A stretch of DNA of 64,000 nt from NCBI RefSeq assembly GCF_047121295.1, contig NZ_CP139447.1, positions 1,922,001 through 1,986,000 on the forward strand, in the 5' to 3' direction. The number at the start of each line of letters is the position of its first letter. Positions within the stretch are counted from its first letter, which is position 1. The notes below the pieces were generated by a model. That model was given only the letters and a program-made list of their open reading frames with translations. It did no database searches and had not been told where the DNA came from. The stretch comes from Longispora sp047121295 (GTDB lineage: Bacteria > Actinomycetota > Actinomycetes > Mycobacteriales > Micromonosporaceae). The position numbers and the translations under genes are program-made. Shown here one piece after another: positions 53,008 through 61,216 of this stretch.

Positions 53008-53040
53008 CGGCATCCCCCTGGGGGAGCCAGGGGGATGCCG
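53008..53040 (-). terminator. Stem-loop between dehydrogenase and ligase genes
   Basis: Perfect 14-bp stem (53008-53021 with 53027-53040), 5-nt loop, between two genes on the same strand, 10 bp after the dehydrogenase stop. It should stop or reduce read-through into the ligase gene. Confidence 0.75.
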
Positions 53041-53050
53041 ATGACTGCGC

Positions 53051-54256
53051 CTAGCGCAGCGACGCGCCGGAGATCTGGCGGGCGATGACCAGCCGCTGGA
53101 TCTCGGACGTACCCTCGAAGATAGTGAAGATCTTCGAATCGCGGTACCACCGCTCGACCGGGTGTTCCCGGCTGTAGCCGTATCCGCCGAGGATCTGCAC
53201 CGCCTGCTCGGTGGTGCGCACCGCGACCTCGCCGGCCTTGAGCTTGGACATCGAGCCCTCGCCCATCGTGAACTTCTTGCCGTTGCGGCCCATCCACGCG
53301 GCCCGCCAGACCAGCAGCCGGGCGGCCTCGATGTCCATCGCCATGTCGGCGAGCATGAACGCGATCGCCTGGTTCTCCACGATCGGCTTCCCGAACTGCA
53401 CCCGGGTCTTCGCGTACTCCAGCGAGTACTCGTACGCCGCGCGGGCGATGCCGATCGCCATCGCGCCGACCGACGGCCGGGTCAGCTCGAAGGTGGCCAT
53501 CGACTTGTTGCTGGCCCGCTTGCCCTCGCGGGCCCTGGCCAGCCGCTCGTCGAGCGCCTCCTTGCCGCCGAGCAGGCACGAACCGGGCACCCGCACGTCG
53601 TCGAGGAACACGTCGGCGGTGTGCGAGGCGCGCAGGCCCAGCTTCTTCATCTTGGTCGGGCTGGTCAGCCCGGGGGTGCCCGGCGGCACGATGAACCCGG
53701 CCTGCCCGCGCGAACCGAGCGCCGGGTCGACCGAGGCCATCACGACGTGCACGCCGGCGATGCCGCCGTTGGTCGCGAAGCACTTGTTGCCGTTGAGCAC
53801 CCACTCGTCGGTGGCCTCGTCGTACACCGCGCGGGTCCGCATGGCGCCCACGTCGGAGCCGGCCTCGGGCTCGGTGGAGCAGAACGCGGCGACGGCGGGC
53901 TTGTCCACGTCGCCGTAGCACTGCGGGATCCACTCGACCAGCTGCTCCGGCTCGCCGGCGGAGTAGATCGAGGCGACGGCGAGGTTCGTGCCGTAGATGG
54001 CCAGCCCGATGCCGGCGTCGCCCCAGAACAGCTCCTCCAGCGCGATCGGCAGGGACAGGCCCGTGCCGTCGGCCCAGAACTCGGCCACGGTCTCGAACCC
54101 GTACAGCCCGATCTTCGCGGCCTCCTGGATGATCGGCCAGGGGGTCTCCTCCCGCTCGTCCCACTCGTGGGCGGCGGGGCGGATGACGGACTCCGCGAAG
54201 CCGTGGATCCAGGTCCGCAGCTCCTCGTGGTCGTCGGTGAGCTCGAAGTCGACCAC
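53051..54256 (-). CDS. Acyl-CoA dehydrogenase (FadE type)
   Basis: 401-residue flavoenzyme for the first oxidation step of beta-oxidation. AAFCSTEPEAGSDVGAMRTR and NGNKCFATNGGIAG form the FAD/substrate half; the catalytic Glu region lies near QILGGYGYSREHPVERWYRD, and IFEGTSEIQRLVIARQI ends the protein. GTG 54256 lies 4 bp after the SCP2 stop; residues further upstream in frame are not family-like. Likely expressed from the TetR-controlled promoter at 54714-54781. Confidence 0.92.
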   Translation of the reverse strand: MVDFELTDDHEELRTWIHGFAESVIRPAAHEWDEREETPWPIIQEAAKIGLYGFETVAEFWADGTGLSLPIALEELFWGDAGIGLAIYGTNLAVASIYSAGEPEQLVEWIPQCYGDVDKPAVAAFCSTEPEAGSDVGAMRTRAVYDEATDEWVLNGNKCFATNGGIAGVHVVMASVDPALGSRGQAGFIVPPGTPGLTSPTKMKKLGLRASHTADVFLDDVRVPGSCLLGGKEALDERLARAREGKRASNKSMATFELTRPSVGAMAIGIARAAYEYSLEYAKTRVQFGKPIVENQAIAFMLADMAMDIEAARLLVWRAAWMGRNGKKFTMGEGSMSKLKAGEVAVRTTEQAVQILGGYGYSREHPVERWYRDSKIFTIFEGTSEIQRLVIARQISGASLR

Positions 54257-54260
54257 GGCG

Positions 54261-54713
54261 CTAGGCCTTGGGGATGTTGAACAGGCTGGACAGCCCGGCC
54301 GCGAAGCCCAGGTCACCCTTGATCTTGATTTTGCCGGTCATGAACTGCACCGGCGGCGACGCGTTGCCGGAGGCCAGCTTCAGGAACTCGGTGCCGTTCA
54401 GGCTGATCGTCGCGCGGGGCTCCTCGACGGGCTCCTTGTTCACGGTGCACTCGGTGCCGTCGAGCACGGTCTCGTAGTGGTCGTAGCCACCGCCCGGCTT
54501 GTCCAGGATCTTCCAGTGGATGACGGCCTTGGTGGACTTGCCGCCCTTGTACTCGTTGCGCATCCGACCGAATACCTCGTCGAGCACAGCGGTGCGCGCC
54601 TCGGGGTCGTTCAGGACCTCGGCGAACAGCTCCTTGGGGGCGGTCTTCACGAGCTTGGCGAAGTCAGAAGGGCTGAACTCGCTCAGGTTCCCGAAGCCTT
54701 CGATCGCGGCCAT
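54261..54713 (-). CDS. SCP2 sterol-binding-domain protein
   Basis: 150 residues with an SCP2 core: VIHWKILDKPGGGYDHYETV, TISLNGTEFLKLASGNASPP and KIKIKGDLGFAAGLSSLFNI. SCP2 domains carry lipids or acyl-CoAs in a hydrophobic tunnel. As the first gene before an acyl-CoA dehydrogenase, it may deliver substrate to that enzyme. The start is preceded by GGAGG. Divergent from the TetR gene. Confidence 0.9.
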   Translation of the reverse strand: MAAIEGFGNLSEFSPSDFAKLVKTAPKELFAEVLNDPEARTAVLDEVFGRMRNEYKGGKSTKAVIHWKILDKPGGGYDHYETVLDGTECTVNKEPVEEPRATISLNGTEFLKLASGNASPPVQFMTGKIKIKGDLGFAAGLSSLFNIPKA

Positions 54714-54733
54714 GATGTTTCCTCCGTTTGTCC

Positions 54734-54751
54734 TTACCTACTTGCGAGTAA
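54734..54751. promoter_or_regulatory. TetR operator, lipid regulon site 1
   Basis: Minus strand TTACTCGCAAGTAGGTAA in the 68-bp divergent gap between SCP2 and TetR genes. Identical at 16 of 18 positions to the site at 57805-57822. Confidence 0.72.
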
Positions 54752-54781
54752 GGTTACGTCGCGGTAGGTAGACTGGCAAGT

Positions 54782-55420
54782 ATGACGACGACTAAATCGC
54801 GGCGACTTCCCCGGGCGGTCCGGGAACGGCAGATGCTCGACGCCGCGGTGGCGGTGTTCGCCGAGCACGGCTACCACGCCGCCTCCATGGACGAGATCGC
54901 CGAACGGGCCGGCATCTCCAAACCCATGGTGTACGCCTACCTCGGCACCAAGGAGGAGCTGTTCGTCGCGTGCATCAACCGCGAGTCCGAGCTGCTCATG
55001 ACGGCCGTGGCCGAGCGGATCGTGGGGGACATGGACCCGGACGAGCGGCTGTGGCAGGGCCTCCGGGCGTTCCTGGGGTTCGTCGCCGCGCACCGCGACG
55101 CCTGGATCGTGCTGTACCGCCAGGCCCGCTCCCAGGGCGTGCCCTTCGCCCAGGAAGTGGAGGCCAGCCGGACCCGGGTGGTCGACGCCGTGGCGGCGCT
55201 GCTCGGCGGGGCGGCGGAGAGCATGGAGCCGGGCCCGGTCAGGGGCGACCTGGCCGCGATGGCCACGGCGCTCGTCGGCGCCGGCGAGGCCCTGGCCGAC
55301 TGGATCGCCGACCACCCGGACGCGGATCCGGAGGCGGCGGCGGCCCGGCTGATGAACCTGGTCTGGCTGGGCTTCGGCACCCTGCTCACGGGCGCGAGGT
55401 GGACCCCACCGTCCGACTGA
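54782..55420 (+). CDS. TetR-family regulator of the lipid-oxidation genes
   Basis: 212 residues. Helix-turn-helix: AVFAEHGYHAASMDEIAERA then ISKPMVYAYLGTKEELFVAC, a close match to actinomycete fatty-acid-related TetR repressors. The C-terminal domain is helical (LRAFLGFVAAHRDAWIVLYR). ATG 54782 follows the operator region by 30 bp. It should repress the divergent SCP2-fadE genes, itself, and through the second operator fabG4-htdX and fadA2. A probable ligand is an acyl-CoA. Confidence 0.88.
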   Translation: MTTTKSRRLPRAVRERQMLDAAVAVFAEHGYHAASMDEIAERAGISKPMVYAYLGTKEELFVACINRESELLMTAVAERIVGDMDPDERLWQGLRAFLGFVAAHRDAWIVLYRQARSQGVPFAQEVEASRTRVVDAVAALLGGAAESMEPGPVRGDLAAMATALVGAGEALADWIADHPDADPEAAAARLMNLVWLGFGTLLTGARWTPPSD

Positions 55421-55501
55421 GACTGCCACGGGTCCTCCTCCGGTCCGACCAGCCCAGTGTCCCGTGCCGGCCGTCCCGAAATCCCCCGCGATCGTGCGCA
55501 C

Positions 55502-55542
55502 CCGCCGGCGCCGCCGTCCCGATCGGGCGGCGGCACCGGCGG
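55502..55542. terminator. Bidirectional stem-loop
   Basis: 15-bp arms with one mismatch (55502-55516 with 55528-55542) in the 180-bp gap between the convergent TetR and htdX-like genes; nothing else is visible in the gap. Confidence 0.7.
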
Positions 55543-55600
55543 ATGCTCTCCTGACCGGCGCCCGGAGCGCCGCCGCCCGCGACGCCCCGGACGCCCCCCG

Positions 55601-56437
55601 CTACGCCACCGTCCCCGACAGGTGCGGCTTACCGGTCCGCACGTCGTGGACCGCGAACGCCCCGCCGTCGGACGAGAAGCCCACCTTCGCCGGCAGCAGC
55701 ACCGGCAGTTTGAAACGCACCTCCACCGTGTACGCCTCCGGCAGCCGCCCCTCCAGCGCCGCCAGGCACCGCGCCTTCGTCCACATCCCGTGCGCGATGG
55801 CCCGGGGGAACCCGAAGGCGCGCGCCGTCAGCGCGTACAGGTGAATGGGGTTGGAATCCCCGGACACGGCCGCGTACCGACGCCCGATGTCGGCCGGCAC
55901 CCGCCACTGCGCGCTGGGCCTCGGCGGCTCGGGGCGCTCGCCCGCACCATCCGAAGAGGACGATCCCGACCGGCGCAGGTACGTCGACCAGTCCTGCCAG
56001 ACAAGCTCGTCGCCGACCCGGGCCTCGCTGACCACGTCGAACTGCCGGCCCTTGTCGTGCGGCCGCAGGTCCTCGGCCCGCACGGTCAACGCCAGGGTCT
56101 CCGACGCCGACACGGGCCGGTGCACGGTGATCCGGTTCGCGACGTGCACGAGCCCCAGTACCGGGAAGGGGAAGTCCGAACGGGTGAGCAGCTCCATCTG
56201 GAGCGGGAAGGACAACACGTGCGGGTAGGTCGCCGGCAGGGTGTCGGCGACCCGGAAACCGCAGACCTTCGCGTACGCCGCGAGCGCCGTCCGGTCGACG
56301 GTCACCTCCCGGCCCAGCTCGGCGGCCGGCAGCGTGTCGCCCCGGTGGGTGACGGTGGCCAGCGCCCGCAGAACGCTGACTGCCGACCGAGGCGCCGAGG
56401 CGCTCTTTGCCGAGGAACCGAGGTCGCCAGACGACAC
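55601..56437 (-). CDS. MaoC-type (3R)-hydroxyacyl dehydratase, HtdX-like
   Basis: 278-residue double-hotdog protein. The N-terminal half (TYPHVLSFPLQMELLTRSDF) is the degenerate hotdog; the C-terminal half carries the hydratase motif YAAVSGDSNPIHLYALTARA with FPRAIAHGMWTKARCLA. This is the layout of mycobacterial HtdX (Rv0241c). GTG 56437 lies 2 bp after the fabG4 stop. Expected to interconvert 3-hydroxyacyl and enoyl thioesters with its neighbour. Confidence 0.88.
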   Translation of the reverse strand: MSSGDLGSSAKSASAPRSAVSVLRALATVTHRGDTLPAAELGREVTVDRTALAAYAKVCGFRVADTLPATYPHVLSFPLQMELLTRSDFPFPVLGLVHVANRITVHRPVSASETLALTVRAEDLRPHDKGRQFDVVSEARVGDELVWQDWSTYLRRSGSSSSDGAGERPEPPRPSAQWRVPADIGRRYAAVSGDSNPIHLYALTARAFGFPRAIAHGMWTKARCLAALEGRLPEAYTVEVRFKLPVLLPAKVGFSSDGGAFAVHDVRTGKPHLSGTVA

Positions 56438-56439
56438 GG

Positions 56440-57774
56440 TCAGGCCCCCAGCAGGCTCTGGCCGCAGACCCGCACGACGTTGCCGGTGACCCCGCCGGAG
56501 CCCGGGTGGGCGAACCAGGCGACGGTCTCGGCGATGTCGACGGGCAGGCCGCCCTGGGACAGCGAGTTCATCCGCCGGCCGGCCTCGCGGATGAACAGCG
56601 GCACGGACGCGGTCATCTGGGTCTCGATGAACCCGGGCGCGATCGCGTTGATCGTCACGTCGCGGGCCGCCAGCTCCGGAGCCCAGGACTGGACGAACCC
56701 GATCACGCCGGCCTTGGAGGTGGCGTAGTTGGTCTGGCCGACGTTGCCGGCGATGCCCGCGATGGACGACAGGGAAACGATCCGGCCGCCGGGCCGCAGC
56801 ACCCCGAGCAGGCCCTCGGTGATCCGCTCCTGGGCGGTGAGGTTGACGGCGAGCACCGCGTCCCACAGCTCGGGCTTCATCCGGCCGAGGGTCTTGTCGC
56901 GGATGATGCCGGCGTTGTGCACGACGATGTCGACGCCGCCGTGCCGTTCGCGCAGGTGCTCGGCGAGGGTGGCGGGCGCGTCGTCGCGGGTGATGTCGAG
57001 CTGCAGTGACGTGCCGCCGATGCCGTTGGCCACGGCCGACAGCGCGTCGCCCATCGCCGGCACGTCCAGGCACACGACGTGCGCGCCGTCGCGGGCCAGC
57101 ACCTGGGCGATCGACTCGCCGATGCCCCGGGACGCGCCGGTGACCAGGGCGACCTTGCCGTCGAGCGGCCGGTCGTCGGGGGCCGCGCCGACCGTGCCGG
57201 AGCCGACCCGGATCACCTGGGCGTCCACGTAGGCCGACCTGGCCGACAGCAGGAAGCGCACCGTCGAGTCGGTGGCCTCCTCGGCGCCGGGGGACACGTA
57301 GACGAGGTGGGCCGTCGCGCCGCGCTTGAGCTCCTTGCCCACGGAGCGGACGAAGCCCTCCAGGGCGCGCTGCGCGACGTGCGTCGGCCGACCGGAGGTG
57401 TCCTCGGGCGGGGTGCCGAGCACGATGACCCGCCCGGAGCCGGCGACCCGGCGGATCGTGGCGTGGAAGAAGTCGTGGAGCTGGCGCAGGTCGGCGCTCG
57501 ACGTGATGCCCGTGGCGTCGAAGACCAGCGCGTGGTACCGCGCCTCGGGCGCCTCGCTGGGCTCGGTGTGCACCGTGGCGTCCACGGCCGACAGGGTCTT
57601 GGTCAGCGCCGCCTCCAGGCGGCCACCGGGGGAGACCCCGAGGAGCACCGGGCCGGCGACGACGGGCTGGCCCGGTCGGTACCGGCGGAGTCTCGCGGGG
57701 TCGGGCAGCCCCAGCTTGGGGACGAGAAAGCGCCCTGCGCCGGACGCGGCGAACTTCTGGTACCGATCGGTCAT
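56440..57774 (-). CDS. fabG4: High-molecular-weight 3-oxoacyl reductase, FabG4-like
   Basis: 444 residues, twice the usual FabG length. An N-terminal flavodoxin-like domain (MTDRYQKFAASGAGRFLVPK, LGLPDPARLRRYRPGQP) precedes a complete SDR domain: VALVTGASRGIGESIAQVLA, NAG in VVHNAGIIRDKT, the Ser-Tyr-Lys triad across IVSLSSIAGIAGNVGQTNYA and TSKAGVIGF. This two-domain form is FabG4 of mycobacteria (Rv0242c), NADH-dependent. Followed by the htdX-like gene and divergent from the thiolase, as in mycobacteria. Confidence 0.92.
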   Translation of the reverse strand: MTDRYQKFAASGAGRFLVPKLGLPDPARLRRYRPGQPVVAGPVLLGVSPGGRLEAALTKTLSAVDATVHTEPSEAPEARYHALVFDATGITSSADLRQLHDFFHATIRRVAGSGRVIVLGTPPEDTSGRPTHVAQRALEGFVRSVGKELKRGATAHLVYVSPGAEEATDSTVRFLLSARSAYVDAQVIRVGSGTVGAAPDDRPLDGKVALVTGASRGIGESIAQVLARDGAHVVCLDVPAMGDALSAVANGIGGTSLQLDITRDDAPATLAEHLRERHGGVDIVVHNAGIIRDKTLGRMKPELWDAVLAVNLTAQERITEGLLGVLRPGGRIVSLSSIAGIAGNVGQTNYATSKAGVIGFVQSWAPELAARDVTINAIAPGFIETQMTASVPLFIREAGRRMNSLSQGGLPVDIAETVAWFAHPGSGGVTGNVVRVCGQSLLGA

Positions 57775-57804
57775 GGAAAAATGCCTCCCTACTCCGGCGT
57801 AATC

Positions 57805-57822
57805 TTACTCGCCAGTAGGTTA
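57805..57822. promoter_or_regulatory. TetR operator, lipid regulon site 2
   Basis: TTACTCGCCAGTAGGTTA in the 58-bp divergent gap between fabG4 and fadA2-like genes; matches site 1 at 16 of 18 positions. Confidence 0.72.
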
Positions 57823-57832
57823 GAGTGGAAGC

Positions 57833-59113
57833 ATGACCCAGAAAATTCGCCGGGTCGCCGTGATCGGCGGCAACCGGATCCCGTTCGCCCGGTCCAACGG
57901 GCCGTACTCGCACGCCGCGAACCAGGACATGCTGACCGCCGCCCTCGACGGCCTGATCAGCCGGTACGGCCTGGCCGGCGAGCTGCTGGGCGAGGTCGCC
58001 GCCGGCGCGGTGCTCAAGCACAGCCGCGACTTCAACCTGACCCGCGAGGCGGTGCTGGGCAGCAGGCTGGACCCGCGCACCCCCGCCTACGACGTGCAGC
58101 AGGCCTGCGGCACCGGCCTCGCGGCCGCGATCGGAGTCGCGAACAAGATCGCGCTCGGCCAGATCGAGGCGGGCATCGCCGGCGGGGTGGACACCACCTC
58201 CGACGCGCCGCTCGGGGTCAACGAGGACCTGCGGCAGATCATGCTGGACGCCAACCGGGCGAGGAGCCTGGGCGGCAAGCTCAAGCTGATCACCCGGCTG
58301 CGGCCCGGCCAGCTCGTGCCGGACATGCCGCGCAACGCCGAGCCCCGCACCGGGCTGTCGATGGGCGAGCACGCCGCGATCACGGCCGCCGAGTGGGGCG
58401 TCACCCGCGAGGACCAGGACGAGCTGACCGCCGCGAGCCACCACCACCTGGCCGCCGCGTACGAGGCCGGCTTCTTCGACGACCTCGTCACCCCCTACCT
58501 GGGGCTGAACCGGGACCAGAACCTGCGGCCCGACTCCTCTGTGGAGAAACTCGCGAAACTCAAGCCGGTGTTCGGCCGGGGCGAGGGCGCGACCATGACG
58601 GCCGGCAACTCCACCCCGCTGTCCGACGGCGCGGCCGTGGTCCTGCTGGCCAGCGAGGAGTGGGCGAAGGCGCACCGGCTGCCGGTCCGGGCGTGGCTGA
58701 CGTTCAGCGAGACCGCCGCCGTCGACTACGTGCACGGCGGGGAGGGCCTGCTGATGGCGCCCGCGTACGCCGTCCCGCGCATGCTCCAGCGCGCCGGACT
58801 CACGCTCCAGGACTTCGACTTCTACGAGATCCACGAGGCGTTCGCGTCCCAGGTGCTCGCGACCCTGAAGGCCTGGGAGAGCCCCGAGTTCTGCAAGGAG
58901 AAGCTGGGCCTGGACGCGCCGCTCGGCCCGATCGACCGCGCGAAGCTCAACGTCAACGGCTCCTCGCTGGCCGCCGGGCACCCGTTCGCCGCGACCGGCG
59001 GCCGGATCGTCGCCACCCTCGCCAAGCTGCTCGAACAGCGGGGCAAGGGCCGGGGTCTGATCTCGATCTGCGCGGCCGGCGGCCAGGGCGTGACCGCGAT
59101 CCTCGAACGCTAG
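57833..59113 (+). CDS. fadA2: Acetyl-CoA acyltransferase (thiolase), FadA2-like
   Basis: 426-residue thiolase. The nucleophilic Cys is in DVQQACGTGLAAAIG; the catalytic His is in NVNGSSLAAGHPFAATGGR; and the second Cys in ISICAAGGQGVTAI. The NEAF-type loop appears as YEIHEAFASQVLAT. Position divergent from fabG4 matches mycobacterial fadA2 (Rv0243). It should perform the final thiolytic cleavage of beta-oxidation or the reverse condensation. Confidence 0.92.
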   Translation: MTQKIRRVAVIGGNRIPFARSNGPYSHAANQDMLTAALDGLISRYGLAGELLGEVAAGAVLKHSRDFNLTREAVLGSRLDPRTPAYDVQQACGTGLAAAIGVANKIALGQIEAGIAGGVDTTSDAPLGVNEDLRQIMLDANRARSLGGKLKLITRLRPGQLVPDMPRNAEPRTGLSMGEHAAITAAEWGVTREDQDELTAASHHHLAAAYEAGFFDDLVTPYLGLNRDQNLRPDSSVEKLAKLKPVFGRGEGATMTAGNSTPLSDGAAVVLLASEEWAKAHRLPVRAWLTFSETAAVDYVHGGEGLLMAPAYAVPRMLQRAGLTLQDFDFYEIHEAFASQVLATLKAWESPEFCKEKLGLDAPLGPIDRAKLNVNGSSLAAGHPFAATGGRIVATLAKLLEQRGKGRGLISICAAGGQGVTAILER

Positions 59114-59235
59114 GAGCGACGCCCCGGCTATCCGACATCACGTCGGGTAACTGGGGCGCTTCGGGGGGTGGTCGGGCACCGGGCATTCCGTCTACTGTGT
59201 CGGGAAAGCCACGCCGACACGGAGGTAACCCGAAG

Positions 59236-59715
59236 ATGGCCGACGCCCGGCAGCTCCTCGAGGACTACGTTTCGACCGGGAAGGTCATGCAGGTCGCGAC
59301 CCTGAACGACGAGGGCGCGCCGGTGGTGTGCAACGTGTGGTTCGCCAGCACCCTGGACCCGGACCGGCTCTACTTCATCTCCCGCCCCACCCGGTTCCAC
59401 AGCGCCAACCTCCGCCGCGACCCCCGGGTCGCCGGCAGCGTGCTGGCCATCGACCTGACGGAGCTGGGCCAGGATGTGCGCGGCGCGACGTTCACCGGCT
59501 CGGCCGTCGAGCTGCCCACCACCGGCGTCGACGACGCCATCGAGGTGTTCGCCGGCCGCTGGCCCCGGGCCGCCCGCGCGATCGACGCCCAGCGGATGGC
59601 CAACGGCGAGAACCACCACCGGATCTACCGGATCGACGTGGACTCCTGGATCCTGTTCGACGAGGAGAACTTCCCCGACGAGCCCCGCCAGCCCGTCGCC
59701 GCCTACACGGACTAA
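59236..59715 (+). CDS. PPOX-fold flavin/F420-binding family protein
   Basis: 159 residues with a split beta-barrel of the pyridoxamine-phosphate-oxidase superfamily: GKVMQVATLNDEGAPVVCNV, RLYFISRPTRFHSANLRRDP and DVRGATFTGSAVELPTTG. Such proteins bind FMN, F420 or haem; which cannot be told. GGAGG lies 10 nt before ATG 59236. Separated from the thiolase by 122 bp. Confidence 0.82.
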   Translation: MADARQLLEDYVSTGKVMQVATLNDEGAPVVCNVWFASTLDPDRLYFISRPTRFHSANLRRDPRVAGSVLAIDLTELGQDVRGATFTGSAVELPTTGVDDAIEVFAGRWPRAARAIDAQRMANGENHHRIYRIDVDSWILFDEENFPDEPRQPVAAYTD

Positions 59716-59723
59716 AAAACCTT

Positions 59724-60788
59724 TCAGACGGTTACGGTGGGGCCCGACCCGGCAGCGCCGGCCCCCGGCGTCCAGCCCAGCGCCCGCGCCAGCAGCGTCC
59801 GGCGGCTGCGGGCACCGGTCCGGGCGAACACCGACTTCAGGTGGTCCTGCACGGTGTGCTCCGACAGGAACATCCGCCGCGCGACCTCCCGGGTGTCGGC
59901 CCCCGCCGCGAGATGACCGAGCAGTTCGGTCTCCCGGCCACTGAGCCCGTACGCCCGGCAGAACAGCGTCACCCGTTCGCCCGGCGGGGTCTCCTCGATC
60001 GTGACCGCGATGTCCCGGCCGCCGATCCGCGCGGCGCGCAGCGTCAACCACAGCCCACCCTCGAGGTGCACCCGGGCCGACGGCGGATTCCCGTCCACCC
60101 CGGCCTCCACCGCCAACAGCTGGGCGGCCACGTTGTAGGTCGCCGCCGGGATCGGGGGCCGGTCGGGGGCCGGCGGGACCAGTACCCGGAGAAATTCATG
60201 GGTTTCCGGGGTCTGGCCGAGCACCGTCAGCTCGGGGGACAGCAGCAGCACCAGCGGACCGAGCCGGCGGCTCCCGGGCGGCCGGGCGACGAACGTGTCC
60301 GCCTGGGCCCGGCGTAGCGCGGCCGTGACCGGCCCGGCGACCTCCGCGAGGAACGCCGCCTCGGCCGCCCCGAACACCCCGCCCGTCCGCCACAGCTCCA
60401 GGAACCCCCAGCACCCGAACCGGTCCCGGAACACCACGGACGCGACGTCCGAGACGCCGTAGCCGGCCAGCAACTCCCGCCACAACAGGCTGCGCGCCGG
60501 GTCCCCCGTGCTGAGCAGCGCTACGGGCGGCTCGTCCAGGACCGTCCACCGGTTGACCCCCGTGAGGTACCTCAACCGGATCAACCGGGGCAGGTCGCGC
60601 ACCGCCGGCACGGCCGCGAGCGGCGCGGATCCGACGGAGGTCTCGGGGTCGGTGAGCACGAAGGCGTGGAAGTCGAAGCCGACCTGGTGCCGCAGCGCCT
60701 CCAGCAGCCGGACCCGCAGCTCCCGCGCGTCACCGCCCGCCTCGCACACCCGCACGATCGGCCCGACGGACCGCGTCACCCCACCCAC
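59724..60788 (-). CDS. LuxR-family transcriptional regulator
   Basis: 354 residues. A long N-terminal sensing region with GAF-like character (LRHQVGFDFHAFVLTDPETS, LAGYGVSDVASVVFRDRFGC) is followed by a C-terminal LuxR helix-turn-helix: YGLSGRETELLGHLAAGADT and REVARRMFLSEHTVQDHLKS. No kinase-phosphorylated receiver is present. Its last four residues (TVTV) and stop are encoded by the dispersed repeat. Target unknown; the divergent ABM-like gene at 60881 is a candidate. Confidence 0.87.
   Translation of the reverse strand: MGGVTRSVGPIVRVCEAGGDARELRVRLLEALRHQVGFDFHAFVLTDPETSVGSAPLAAVPAVRDLPRLIRLRYLTGVNRWTVLDEPPVALLSTGDPARSLLWRELLAGYGVSDVASVVFRDRFGCWGFLELWRTGGVFGAAEAAFLAEVAGPVTAALRRAQADTFVARPPGSRRLGPLVLLLSPELTVLGQTPETHEFLRVLVPPAPDRPPIPAATYNVAAQLLAVEAGVDGNPPSARVHLEGGLWLTLRAARIGGRDIAVTIEETPPGERVTLFCRAYGLSGRETELLGHLAAGADTREVARRMFLSEHTVQDHLKSVFARTGARSRRTLLARALGWTPGAGAAGSGPTVTV
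59727..59739 (+). repeat. Dispersed intergenic repeat, copy 6 (partial)
   Basis: GACGGTTACGGTG; the reverse strand provides the last codons and stop of the LuxR gene, so the repeat now forms the end of a coding region. Confidence 0.6.
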
Positions 60789-60880
60789 GCCCTGAGCCTA
60801 GGCCAGCACACCCCAGATTCCTGGGATAGGCCACGGCCCTGGCCGACCCGACGATGGAAGGAGACCCCGAGGAGGACGCC

Positions 60881-61216
60881 ATGACCACCCTGCGCATCGA
60901 ACACGCCATCACCGACTACCCCACCTGGAAGGCCGCGTTCGACCGGTTCGCCGCCGCCCGCCGCCAGGCCGGGGTCCGCCGGCACCAGATCCACCGCCCC
61001 GTCGACGACCCGCGCTTCGTCCTGATCGACCTGGACTTCGCGACACCCGAAGAGGCGGACCTGTTCCGCACCTTCCTGCGCACCACGGTCTGGGCCTCGC
61101 CGGACAACTCCCCGGCCCTGGTCGGAGCCCCGATTGCCCGGATCCTGGAGACAACCGAAGAGTCAGCCGAGGAGTTTGCCCAGCCGGGCCAGCCCCTCGC
61201 CGATCACCTCCGCTGA
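60881..61216 (+). CDS. Small ABM-like (ferredoxin-fold) protein
   Basis: 111 residues: LRIEHAITDYPTWKAAFDRF, RRHQIHRPVDDPRFVLIDLD and TPEEADLFRTFLRTTVWA have the beta-alpha-beta pattern of antibiotic-biosynthesis-monooxygenase-like dimeric barrels. Function unknown. GAGGAGG precedes ATG 60881. Its last 54 bp overlap the end of the convergent aminotransferase gene. Confidence 0.75.
   Translation: MTTLRIEHAITDYPTWKAAFDRFAAARRQAGVRRHQIHRPVDDPRFVLIDLDFATPEEADLFRTFLRTTVWASPDNSPALVGAPIARILETTEESAEEFAQPGQPLADHLR

Noticed and set aside
55601..58981. A single 1126-codon minus-strand frame through htdX, fabG4 and the thiolase gene
   Set aside because: It matches HtdX only in its last 278 residues; the rest is antisense or off-frame to fabG4 and fadA2, which have complete catalytic motifs in their own frames.
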